Assembly (NCBI GenBank): GCA_032988165.1 | Contig: JANTQF010000024.1 | Location: 62,001-126,000 of the forward strand | From: Emmonsiellopsis sp. PD_33 | Lineage: Eukaryota; Ascomycota; Eurotiomycetes; Onygenales; Ajellomycetaceae | Direction of reading: 5' to 3' | Length of the DNA stretch: 64,000 bases | Shown: positions 11,076 through 20,700 of the stretch, one piece after another | Position numbering within the stretch: position 1 is the first letter of the stretch | Layout of the letters: each line of letters opens with the position of its first letter | Made by a program: the position numbers and the translations under genes | The notes under the pieces: generated by a model | The model's database searches: none | Told to the model about the DNA's origin: nothing | What the model saw: only the letters and a program-made list of their open reading frames with translations

Positions 11076-13136
11076 ATGTCCCCAACACCTTATCCGCAGG
11101 ATGATGGCGCTCCGGCGGTCACAGCGTCTGCCGACGTTGTTCCTCCCACTGTCGCTGCCTTCTCGCCGTCCACCATATCCGGTTCCTCGCTCGCCTCGAG
11201 GCACCGCTCTACCATAATCGTGCACCGAAAATCTCCCCTGCTTGTGGCCACCCCACCCCCGGTTACCCGTGCTCTCGCGTATTCGCATGCATTTCTCCTC
11301 CCGCTTAATCGACTTGTCGGGCTGTTGTCGTGGAGCACTGGCGATCCCTGGGAGAGCTTCCTTCTAGTTGCTGGATTCTGGTCCATTGTTCTATATGGGG
11401 ACGTCATCCTACTCTGGGCTGGGCCCATCCTGGTTGTAGTGGGTTTGATACTGGCCATGTATTCGAGACGATATTCGCCATTATCGTCCACTGGTCTAAC
11501 GGGAGAGAAACACGGAAGTCACGGGGAAAGCTCAGATGCTCAGCATCACAAGAGCTTGGATGAAATTGTGGAAACCCTGCGAACCTTTACCACGAGATGC
11601 AATATTCTGCTCGACCCTCTGGTCGAGTTTACTGACTTTCTGTCTACTCAAAGAACCGCCACATCTGCTACAACCAGACCAGCGTTAACCGCTTTAATGA
11701 CTCGCATAGTGCTGATAACTCCTGTTTGGATCCTTCTTACCCTCCCACCCATCCATTTCATCACTGCACGCCGTGTTGTGCTATCAGTCGGCACAATCAT
11801 CATAACATGGCACTCTAAGCCAGCACGCATATCTCGTGTCATCCTCTGGCGTTCATTAACCGTACGGCGCATCTGCTCCGCCATCACAGGGCTGTCGTTT
11901 GCCCTAAACCCTTACCCCAGTGGCGAGGACTCAAATGCTATGTCGAATGCCTCACTTCTGTCTTTAAGACCTTTCCGCCGGAAGGCACCTAATCATAATT
12001 CAACAAATAATATCTCGATGAAGAAACGTCGTGCCGACTCATCGGGCGTCCGTTTCACGTTTATCATCTACGAGAACCAACGGCGTTGGTTGGGTATCGG
12101 CTGGACTTATTCCCTTTTCGCCTACGAGCGAGCTGCATGGACTGATGAACATCTTAATCCCACATCGCCCAAGGATGATTTTGAACTTCCCGAGGTAGAA
12201 GGTGGAAATGCGAGATGGAGGTGGGTGCCTGGGAGCAACTGGCGAATCGATACCAATCCTTCCGATGTGTCGAGCAAGAAGTCTTCGAAATACAACAATA
12301 ACAGTAATTCGAAGAGTGCTGAAAACGACGAAGGGTGGATCTATTACGACAACAAGGTGAGAGATTATCCGTAGCCGGCCATCATGGTTACTATTGGCAT
12401 TTTACTATCATCATGTCAATGTCTTTGCATGAAATTAAGATTGCTAACGTCATTGCAGTGGTCCGATGGTCGTCGTGGCCAGGACGGCTGGGGCCGCTAC
12501 ACAAGGCGCCGGAAGTGGTGCCGGGATGCTGAACTTGTCGAAATCACGCCCAGCACTGAAGTCACCCCGCCACCGTCTCCAGGACCAGAGAAGGCATCAT
12601 CCGATTTGCCCTTGCCACAAACAGAAAACACTAAAGATGATGATGCCTCGGATGCGGAGACAAAAAGCTATGCAGCATCCACCTCTAGCAAAACCCGCAA
12701 GAGACGGTGGTTCGGCAGCAGCGAATTAACCAAGGCCCTATCATCCTCTCCGGGCTCGGCATCCAGCTTGCCAAACATTGAATCGAGCTCAACGGCTGTT
12801 GCAACCGGACCAGATTCATCCTACGCGGCGAAACCGTCGAGTAATTCATCCAACGTTCGTGCCACCTCCACCTCCTACAGCAATTCCCCAGGCGCAAATA
12901 GTTTTGACAATGGTGGCAGCAGCAGCAGGAATAGTCTGACTTCTCGAAGGATGAGTAAGGCCGGCAGTGCTACAGCAGACACAGACAAGCTAAGCCTGAG
13001 CAGGAGCATCCGCGATCAAGAGATTGAGGATGCAGAGAATATTGTCGACCGCATTGGCATTCGGCCTGGCGGGGCGGCGGAGAGGGCGGAAAGGGGATGG
13101 GGCCTCGGTGACGACGCCCATATGGGGTTAAGCTGA
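11076..13136 (+). CDS. DysF-domain peroxisomal membrane peroxin (PEX24/PEX30 type)
   Basis: Two exons, 11076-12356 and 12459-13136, coding for 652 aa. The 102-nt intron (GTGAGA, branch GCTAAC, TTGCAG) falls inside the dysferlin domain. Joining across it gives WIYYDNKWSDGRRGQDGWG, the expected C-terminal DysF sequence, while reading through stops at once. Two hydrophobic hairpins (residues about 95-130 and 205-248) resemble the reticulon-like membrane part of Pex30/31-type proteins. The N-terminal DysF half (FTFIIYENQRRWLGIGW) lies at about 325-358 and the C-terminal half at about 380-455. The last 200 residues are Ser/Thr-rich and probably disordered. Family members sit at ER-peroxisome contact sites and control peroxisome number and size. 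Which yeast paralogue it matches best (Pex23, 24, 28-32) cannot be settled by eye. Confidence 0.88.
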
Positions 13137-13653
13137 TTATGCAGGCTAATTTCTCTAACTGTTTATCTTTATCTTGCATATTCGTTTTTCCTTGCATGGC
13201 TGCGTTGTTACCCCGGCGCAAGGATGGTGAAGGGCAAAATGGAACCATGGTGGCGTCTGTTCTGTGCATGTTGTGTTGTTTTCATGGACCACTCTATTTA
13301 CGAGCGAGTTTTATATTGAGGATTAGTTTCTGACTCTTTTGATGCCGGGATGTTTTCATGACTACCCATAAGTTCGGTTAAGTCTGAATATGAGATATTA
13401 TGATTTTGTCATCCCGAGGATCCCAGTCAGATCGCTTGATCAGCGTTATGGAATTGTGGAAGGAAACATTTTAACTTTCAATTATTATGCTGTGCCCCCT
13501 GGCATAAGTAAATAGCTAACCCTCTGCAAAACATCAAACAAGCAGCTGGTTAAATAATGAAACAAATTGCCCACGAATAAAATACCAATAACCCCATCCC
13601 AACCCATCATAATCAAATCATCAAATCATGAACTCCCCCACCAACCAACCAAC
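13137..13653. other. Spacer between convergent genes
   Basis: It holds the 3' flanks of the peroxin gene (plus strand) and the NAD(P)-binding gene (minus strand). No gene is seen. Confidence 0.5.
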
Positions 13654-14650
13654 CTACTCCTCCTCCTCCTCAAACCTCGCACACATCCTCTCCACATCCT
13701 CCCCATCAACAGCATTAACCCGCTCCCTAACCACCCTCTCAACCGCCTTCTCACTCTCCTCCTCCCCGCCCAGCAAATCCAACCACCCCCTCGTATCCCC
13801 CCTCGCCAGCAACAAATCCGCCACAATCGCCACATCCTCACGACTAACATCATCCACCTCCCTCCCATCCCCCGTCTCCAACCCAGTCTTCCCCAACTCC
13901 ACCCTCCCCGTCGCCGGCGAATCAGCCAACAAACCCGGCCTCAGCAAAATCCCCTGAAACCTCTCCCCAACAGCAGTAACCCCACGCTCCTCATCCATCT
14001 TCGTCCGCCGCAGCGCCATGTACGTGAAATACTCGTCCGCGTCCAGCTTTGCCTGGTAGTAGTCTGGGATCACGTCGCGGTTGATATGGTCGTATTGCTC
14101 CCACTTGGCAGCCGGCATCCAGGGGGCGGGCAGGCGGCGGGAGCCCAGGTGGGAGAGGAGGAGGAACTTCTTGATGTGGGGGTCGAGGAAGGTGGCGGAG
14201 ATGAAGTGCTTGGCTGCGTCGCGGTCGATGGCGTAGGTGCGGTGGGGGGCGCCTTTGCCGCCGGCTCCTGTTTTGTTCATCTGGTTAGAAATGGTGACTA
14301 GATAGTAGGGGGTTTATATACTATATATATATATGTGTGTGTGTGTGTGTATGTGTGTAGTGTATGTGATAGAACTTACCAGCCATCCAAACGACATAAT
14401 CCGGCCTCGCCTTGTCGACGACGGCTTTTGCGGCGTCGACGCTCGTGATGTCGTCTAGGCTGGAGACGAGCGGTTCCAGCTTGCCCGGCTTGTTCTTGGC
14501 CCGCTTGAGGATGTCGGCGCTGTGGTCTGGGTTGCGGATGACGCTGGTGACGTTCCAGCCGCGGGCGAGGAGGAGGGGGGTCAGGAGGAGGGCGATCTTG
14601 CCGTGCCCGCCTAGGAGGAGGACGCGGGGCGGGGTGCTGGGGGTCGCCAT
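13654..14650 (-). CDS. NAD(P)-binding protein, YMR090W-like (atypical SDR)
   Basis: Two exons, 14650-14380 and 14267-13654, coding for 294 aa. The 112-nt intron (GTAAGT ... AAACAG) contains a TA then TG/CA dinucleotide tract, and joining gives VVWMAGAGGKGAP, the expected continuous family sequence. The N-terminus has the dinucleotide-binding motif LLLGGHGKIA (residues about 11-20). YAIDRDAAKHFI (about 104-115) and LLSHLGSRR are typical of the atypical short-chain dehydrogenases related to yeast YMR090W. The catalytic Tyr-x-x-x-Lys is not obvious, as in other SDR-like NAD(P)H-binding proteins. The substrate is unknown. The C-terminus is unusually Glu-rich and about 60 residues longer than the yeast protein. 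The second exon uses strongly C-ending codons, so its antisense looks like a long open frame. Confidence 0.85.
14300..14362. repeat. TA and TG/CA dinucleotide tract inside an intron
   Basis: Alternating TA (about 14318-14333) merges into TG repeats (about 14334-14360) within the intron of the YMR090W-like gene. Length polymorphism here would change intron size only. Confidence 0.75.
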
Positions 14651-15633
14651 GGTGGTTGGATTGTGATGTGGTATGTAGGTAATACTGGAGGCGGAGAGAG
14701 GTGGGATGATTGAAGGGTGGGAAGTATCTAAAGGTTATATGGATGGATATTATATAGTTCCGGCCCTCGGCAGCGCTGTGGTTCAAGTTATATATACAAC
14801 GAAATCACAGAAAAAACGGAAAAAAAAAATCCAAAAAGTCGCCTGTCCCTTCCCCCGTCCTATATATATCTCCAAAAACCTCTAAAAATAAAAAAAACCA
14901 GACATGATTCATCCTCCATCCCGCCCTGGATTCACCCGCAACAACAGCTGGCCAGGGTTCCAGAGCACCCTATGGCGTCATAGGCCCTCTTCGGCACACG
15001 CCAGCCAACCAAACGCCACGCCACGCCCTGCTCCACACGCCTCTGTGGGCTTTTCTGCGCTGGAATTTAAATAAAAGTCGTTCATTAGCAGAAAACGGGG
15101 GATCGGCTGGGCCGCTTTGCGCCGGGAGGGGATAGTTCGGGTTCTGGCCGGTTCTTTGATGAGCGGAGTGAGGGGGTGAAGTATGAGTATGGGGTTTGAA
15201 ACGGAGTCAGCGGTTTAGTCAGTGTTGTCAGCAGCCGCTATTTATTAGTTAACTACGCATAGAGTCGGAGAGCAGGGCCTGGTTCTGTAGAAGTTGGGTG
15301 TTGTATATACTTGCCTCCGCCTGATGTTGATCCCCATGCAAGAATATAACTATAGTAGGAATACGGACTGCAGTCTTTTATAGTACACCTCCTCCACCTT
15401 GGGTCAGACAGTATTTCAAATATACTATTCGAGGGGTACATATCAATTTCACGGAGGTCAAATACGTCACAGAATCAATGGGAGAAAAAACATATTGTAA
15501 AAAAAGGACTGGGCAGAAAAAACATAGTGGCTAAAGAATATAGGACCCCCCTGGGATTGTAAATAACCCACAGTGAACAGCCATGTCCAGTCTAGTTCTC
15601 ACTCACAAGTGAGACCATGCAACCAATTCATGA
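14651..15633. other. Intergenic region
   Basis: It holds the upstream region of the YMR090W-like gene and then about 800 bp with nothing recognised. The accessory, decayed block begins to its right. Confidence 0.45.
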
Positions 15634-16400
15634 TTATGAACAGAGTCCTGTGAGGAAGCTATTAGCGATCAAACAGTAAGAGGGTATGATGAGAGAAAAC
15701 ATACCAAATGCCTCACCCAGTCCTCTTCCCAAAGGAGGATACGATGGCCTCAGGTCAACGTCAAAACCCGCTAAGATATGAACCCAAAAGAGTGCAAGGT
15801 TGATAGTTAGGTGTCCCGGCCTGGTTTCTCTCCATGGAACTGTGACAACTTCGACAAAAGCCTCATTCACATCTGGATTTCCACTTTCTGTATAGTTCGA
15901 CGGAGAGGATTTTATATCGCTGGGCGACGACACAACAACACTAGGAGAATCCAGGGATATAGCTGACATCAATATATTTTACCTAGGTTTAAGGTGACGT
16001 TGGGGGGTAAGAAATTGTTCAGCGCTTTCCTCTGATCTTGGAACCACGACTCGGAAAGGAGAGTCCAGGGTACGTGGCGGTGATGATGGAGTTGAAGGTT
16101 CATGGAGATTTGTATTCCAATACCCTCCATCTGATACAAATCAACTCTTTGTCTGACACAACGTAGGCATAGACTTTGCTATCGCCTGGCACCCGACTGT
16201 TGGGAAAGCTCGCTTTAGGATCAAGACCAGCCCAATCAGGGAAAACTGTCCTGCCTGGGAGATGGATCCATTCCATGCTCATCTCGCGCCCGCGTCGCCG
16301 TATCAATCAAGCAAGCTTTTCCACCTCCAACAGAATGGTGGTGTAGGCTGGCATATTTTTGACGCTTGGCATAACATGAGCAATAACCTGGGTTATAACC
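15634..16400 (-). pseudogene. Decayed gene of an unrecognised fungal family
   Basis: Read on the minus strand, one coherent protein can be followed across frame changes and stops. It begins QKRIEVITQVIAHVMPSVK, has a TGA at 16309-16307 after VEKLA, and continues to IHLPGRTVFPDWAGLDPKA, RVPGDSKVYAYVVSDKEL and ICIRWRVLEYKSP. A frame change at about 16100 leads into a Pro/Ser-rich part (PSTPSSPPRTLDSPF), then a TAA near 15981, and finally NPDVNEAFVEVVTVPW. The PDWAG...PGDSKV...YVVSDKEL pattern looks like a recurrent fungal protein type (I believe it occurs in other Onygenales/Aspergillus hypotheticals, from memory only). I cannot name a function. At least two stops and one shift make an intact product unlikely unless several introns are unrecognised. 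Confidence 0.55.
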
Positions 16401-16509
16401 TCTATTCGTTTTTGAAAAGCAGTTCTTCCTCACGACGTTCCATGGATTCCTCATCCGCTGCCCCAACCAACACGTGTTGGAAAGTATGGCGGAACCTTGG
16501 AAACATTGA

Positions 16510-16871
16510 AGGGAATATTGTCCCTTCCTCGAGGACAGGAGAGATCTCTCTTATGGGTATGAGTTTTTGGAGCTGCTGGCAGAAGCAGGCCACAGCCATG
16601 CCATCAAAGTACGGCTCCAGGGCAAGATTTATGCTCTCAAACTGGTAACTATGGTCCCCCCCAAGACCTAGGATTCGAAACTTAGTTATAACTGACACTA
16701 AGCTTGATTGAACAGTACAATCTCAAACATGTTTACTGGACACCCCGACGGTTTGAGCAACATGTGTTAAAGTATGACCCTTTTATTGGCTCACACTTAA
16801 TAGAGAGGAAGAACACAGGTTGGTCAAAAGGTTTCCCAAGGCCGCGGCATTGCGTCCAACCCCAGACATAA
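16510..16871 (+). pseudogene. Protein-kinase-like N-lobe fragment (Fta2-like)
   Basis: A plus-strand frame from 16510 reads PFLEDRRDLSYGYEFLELL, then AGHSHAIKVRLQGKIYALKL, which resembles the glycine loop to beta-3 lysine region of the fungal kinase-like family that includes the Sim4/Fta2 domain. It is bounded upstream by a TGA (16507-16509). A plausible intron follows (16645-16715, GTAACT ... GAACAG), after which the frame continues as YNLKHVYWTPRRFEQHVLKYD until a stop near 16870. The catalytic loop and C-lobe are absent. Downstream sequence is unrelated, so this is a truncated remnant. The family assignment rests on a short motif and is tentative. Confidence 0.45.
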
Positions 16872-17029
16872 CAGCAAAAGAACTTGAACCTATTGGAGGC
16901 GCAATGGTGCGTCGATAACAACGGGGCCATGGGGGGATGTTTGCCTACCGCACTTGCCAAGATCAGGATTTGATAAACAAGCTCCTAACTCCAGCATACA
17001 CTCGATGCTAGAGGAAAAAGAAGGCCGTT

Positions 17030-17203
17030 GAGGACTGCTTTGAAGCCGGTATCCTCCCATGCACAGATGTTGACGGTTAGCAATGTGACTACAACGATGA
17101 CTGCTCCTCCGGCCAAGCCTGCCAGTGCAACGACTGGTTTCCTTGCGGCGGCTTCAACAACGGCGTGAAGTGCAAGGGCGTCGACAATGCTCCCCATACA
17201 TAA
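17030..17203 (+). pseudogene. Cys-rich secreted-type fragment
   Basis: A plus-strand frame reads EDCFEAGILPCTDVDG, a TAG (17078-17080), then QCDYNDDCSSGQACQCNDW and FPCGGFNNGVKCKGVDNA before a TAA. Nine or more closely spaced cysteines suggest a disulphide-rich extracellular domain. No start codon or signal peptide remains. About 80 bp downstream the same strand has SFEWNSFQTPQVYLHCADIA, which faintly recalls secreted copper-oxidase-like sequences, but this is only a hint. Confidence 0.35.
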
Positions 17204-20200
17204 CTCCTGCTATACTTCCATTGCTGAGGGGTATACTATCGCCGAGAAAATCAAGCCCCTCGATTATACATCAGACCATACCTTTCTATCCTTCGAATGG
17301 AACTCGTTCCAGACACCGCAGGTCTATCTCCACTGCGCTGATATCGCCATCAAAGGAGATGGCCCGCCAATATCCTCAAGACCACGGCCACCGCCGGCGA
17401 CCCAGGCACCACGCTGGCGACACCTCCTGGAAATGGCACTCCCACCCCTGTCCCAGTGACATTCAACGAAAAAGGTCACAACGAACGGAGACGAGAAGGT
17501 CTATACCACAGGACCAATTTCTTAGCTCGGATCCTGGAGTCTGGATTCGGCAATTCAGCTCACTGGTGATAAGTCTGCATGGTCTACAACCATCAACCTC
17601 CTTGTGGGGGTGAGCTTCGAGTACAAATATATCCGCAAGTCTGGGACTTCTGCCGTTTTCTGGGAAAGCGATCTGAATAGGTCTTAGAGCGTGCCAAAAG
17701 GATGCGATGGCGGGGATACCCCGGGACGATGACACATGGCGCTGACGTGCGGCGATTAAAAGAGCTGCGTGGATGGACATATATGCGGGTTCGAACAGGT
17801 CACCTCTCCCCCCTTGGACGTGTGAGGAAGTATGTGCGGATTAAATAGTTATATGATTTCAGGAGGTAATTCTGACAACATTCATAGTTTGTCGCGTAGG
17901 ATAGCTACATTCACAATCAGTTCGTTAGCTTCACATCTTGATGCATAATGTATTCTGAGCGTATCTGGTTCCTTCCCGCCCTCCTCGAGTATTTACTGAT
18001 AGAATCGTTAGTAAGTGTGAGCTGCTCAGAGTTTTCTTGGGCATGATATTAGCTACCTCGAGTATAGTAACTGTGTCATGAAGAGTTACTTTCCAGGGGT
18101 TAGGACCGCCCAAATACTCACTTGTCATCTCATAGGCATCTCTTGAACTACTCAATTCCCGCGGCGGAGCAAAGTGCGACTCATCACCAACATTTGATCT
18201 TGCCTGTGGTGGCCCGTGGTATGGTCCGTCGCCAGCACTCAATCTTGTTTGGTATCCTTAACCCATCCCCAGATGAATCAGTCCATGGAGGATAGCAAGG
18301 CTATTCCTGCATTAGTTCTTGTGATGGTTGCTGCACTGGCGCCTGTGAACTTTTTGGCTGCTGCTGATGGCGACACACACAAAATAGAACCGGGTCAGTC
18401 ACTTGCAAAACACCCACAACGCGGCCAATAACTATCCCAGCTGTTGCACAGCCCTGCTTTTGCCGTAGCGGGAATGGGACAATTTGGAACGTGAGGTGCA
18501 AGCTTCGGCTTCCACTCAGGTGCAACTTTGAGGAAACCATTGCCCTTATCGGATCCGGCTTTCGGGGAAACAAGTGTTGAGCTGTCATGTTTATCCGCTG
18601 ACTGTATATACATCAATTAAAACAGAATTGGAGGAGTTGACATTGGCGTTCTGAGAATAATACCCAGTAGAGATTGACACCACAGAGCCAGAATTCAGCC
18701 CTTGATTGTCAAAGGATCCAGCTTTTGGTAGCCAGGGAAGCCCGATATTGCCATGGGCATATGACTTCGTATGGTGCTCTAGTACTCGAGTCTCGTTTGA
18801 AGTTTGGTGTGTGTCTAGAAGGTCCCGTACATGTCTCGGAAATTGTTCAATGGATACTGGTTTTTGCAATACCATAATCTTCTGGCAAAAGATCAACCAT
18901 TGGCATTCAGGTTGCTTCAGAAGAAGGTTCGTAGATATTTTGGCGATATTCTCTGCCTCCTCTCGGAATCGTTTGAGGAGGTTGTACTTTTCTTTGGGCA
19001 TTATCAGTAACTTTTTATTTGGATTCCCTTTATTTTGCGAAGGACAGCTCCAGACGGGTTGGGGAGATAGGACTTCTTCAGCGCAATCAATATTTCCACC
19101 TCACCCTATTGTCAATGTATGCTCCATTGCTGCAATGGAATTTTGCTCAGCAATAAGGTCTGGCTCCCACCCGGATGCAGCTACCATGCGCAGGCATCTA
19201 GCTGGGGCAATTCAAGTGATACCGATAGATCCCCCCAGCGACCAGAATACCGGCCCCTTTCAATCAGTTGGGTTTCTTGTCGTTCTAGGAATGCACATCG
19301 GTGACGCCAATTTGGGATATAAGCATTTGGGGCTCTATCCTGGGGGGTTCTGCTCAGTATTGCCTGCAGGACGAATCGCGGTGGCAAGCGTCACCCACTC
19401 ACTGTTATTAGGAGGTTTAGAAAGGGGGTCTTCCAGGGCACGTACAGATCTGCTCAGTTTGTGTTGATCTAGTCCTTGGCCATGCAGCTGTGGAAATCGC
19501 TCAACAGTGCCAGCAGCTTCCTCACTGTGGTGGGAGGTTTCAGCCCATTCTGAGGCCCCTTTACAGGCGTCATACTTGCGGGTTACTTCGTTCCCCACGG
19601 ACGAAGTGGCAAATCGACATATCCTTCGAAGAATGAAGTGCAAGCATCTATTGGTTCCGCCATGGGCAGAATTTGAAAATGAGCTGCAGTGGGTGGCGAG
19701 AACATCGTCTTTGATGGCGGACTGGATAGGATGGATCCAAGTTTCAGTCACCGTCTCACCGGGCTGGATGCATCCGTCCTGGTTTTCCTGGTTCCTGGGC
19801 TGTCTTGTTGCGAGCAGTGTATCTATGCTTTGTGATTTTGTCTCGGGGGTTAAAAACAAAGTTGTTGCCAATGACGAAGACTTCTTTTGGGTTTTGGTAG
19901 ATATCCTATCTAGCATAGTAGATAGAAGTGAGCTGTCTAATAAGGAAAGGTTAAGAGAGATAGCTTTGCCGGCGAAAGGCAAGAGTCTCGCAGAAACCAA
20001 AAAATTTTGCAGTTTGATGTTGATTTGTGGGAATTCAACTCCCATGAGCAAAGTTTCCGACGCATTCAGGAATAATTACCGGAATCATAACTCGAGAATC
20101 CTTGCCTCCAAGAGGCTGGCTGTCGGAATTTCCAGACTGGCGCTAACTTATAAAAGCAGGAGATAGAGCCAGCGCGCGAAACAAACGCGAAGTCGACACG

Positions 20201-20700
20201 ACACCATGATGAAAATATGCATCTCATGGGTTCGCGGATTTTAAGCTTGATTCCAGCAGTCACTGCTAATTCTCAATAGTCGGCTGTGATGGAAGCTCGT
20301 CACTTGCAGAAGACCATCCTTAGCATCAAAACCATGTCAGGGCTGGCAAGTGATAAATAACGACTTTCTTCACTCCTTGCTGTATCGGATTTTTGACTAG
20401 CTGTAACTTCGAAATTTCTCATATTTCCAACCCACCCACATGAGGCAGCAGGGTCCTTTACCGAGGCGATCTGATCGAGGAGTCTGTCTCTGGCCCTATG
20501 GTCATCGCGATCTGGAGGATCCATCCATCCCGTCACCGGCCATCGGATGAGTGAGTGGTCTGTGGACGTAAACGGAGACAAAATAGCTGGCATCTCCAAG
20601 GAGCGATTTTTCTCGAGGTGGATTATTAGTAAAAGACACAAGGACCAGGGCCTAGAATTGACCAGGAACCAGTCCCTATTATTGCCCCAAGAAGATGAAA
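17204..20700. other. Accessory block with overlapping ORFs, identity unresolved
   Basis: Frames of 100-250 codons occur on both strands (minus 18242-17931, 18588-18301, 19001-18591, 20051-19335, 20641-20300; plus 18706-19467, 19507-20166). The minus-strand 19001-18591 frame (MPKEKYNLLKRFREEAENI...) has the most natural composition and might be one exon of a spliced or decayed gene running leftwards to about 17931. I recognise no family, and no set of introns joins the pieces convincingly. Base composition is close to that of its neighbours, so this is not the same AT-rich decay seen at the right end. Confidence 0.3.

Noticed and set aside
11090..11491. A 133-codon minus-strand frame
   Set aside because: Shadow of the peroxin N-terminus; the plus strand has the membrane segments and DysF domain in one spliced frame.
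13567..14301. A 244-codon plus-strand frame rich in Pro, Thr and Asn
   Set aside because: It is the antisense of the YMR090W-like second exon, whose C-biased third positions keep the opposite strand open, and it contains no natural protein motif.
17760..17830. GGGTTCGAAC resembling a tRNA T arm
   Set aside because: No matching acceptor stem, D arm or anticodon stem can be drawn around it.
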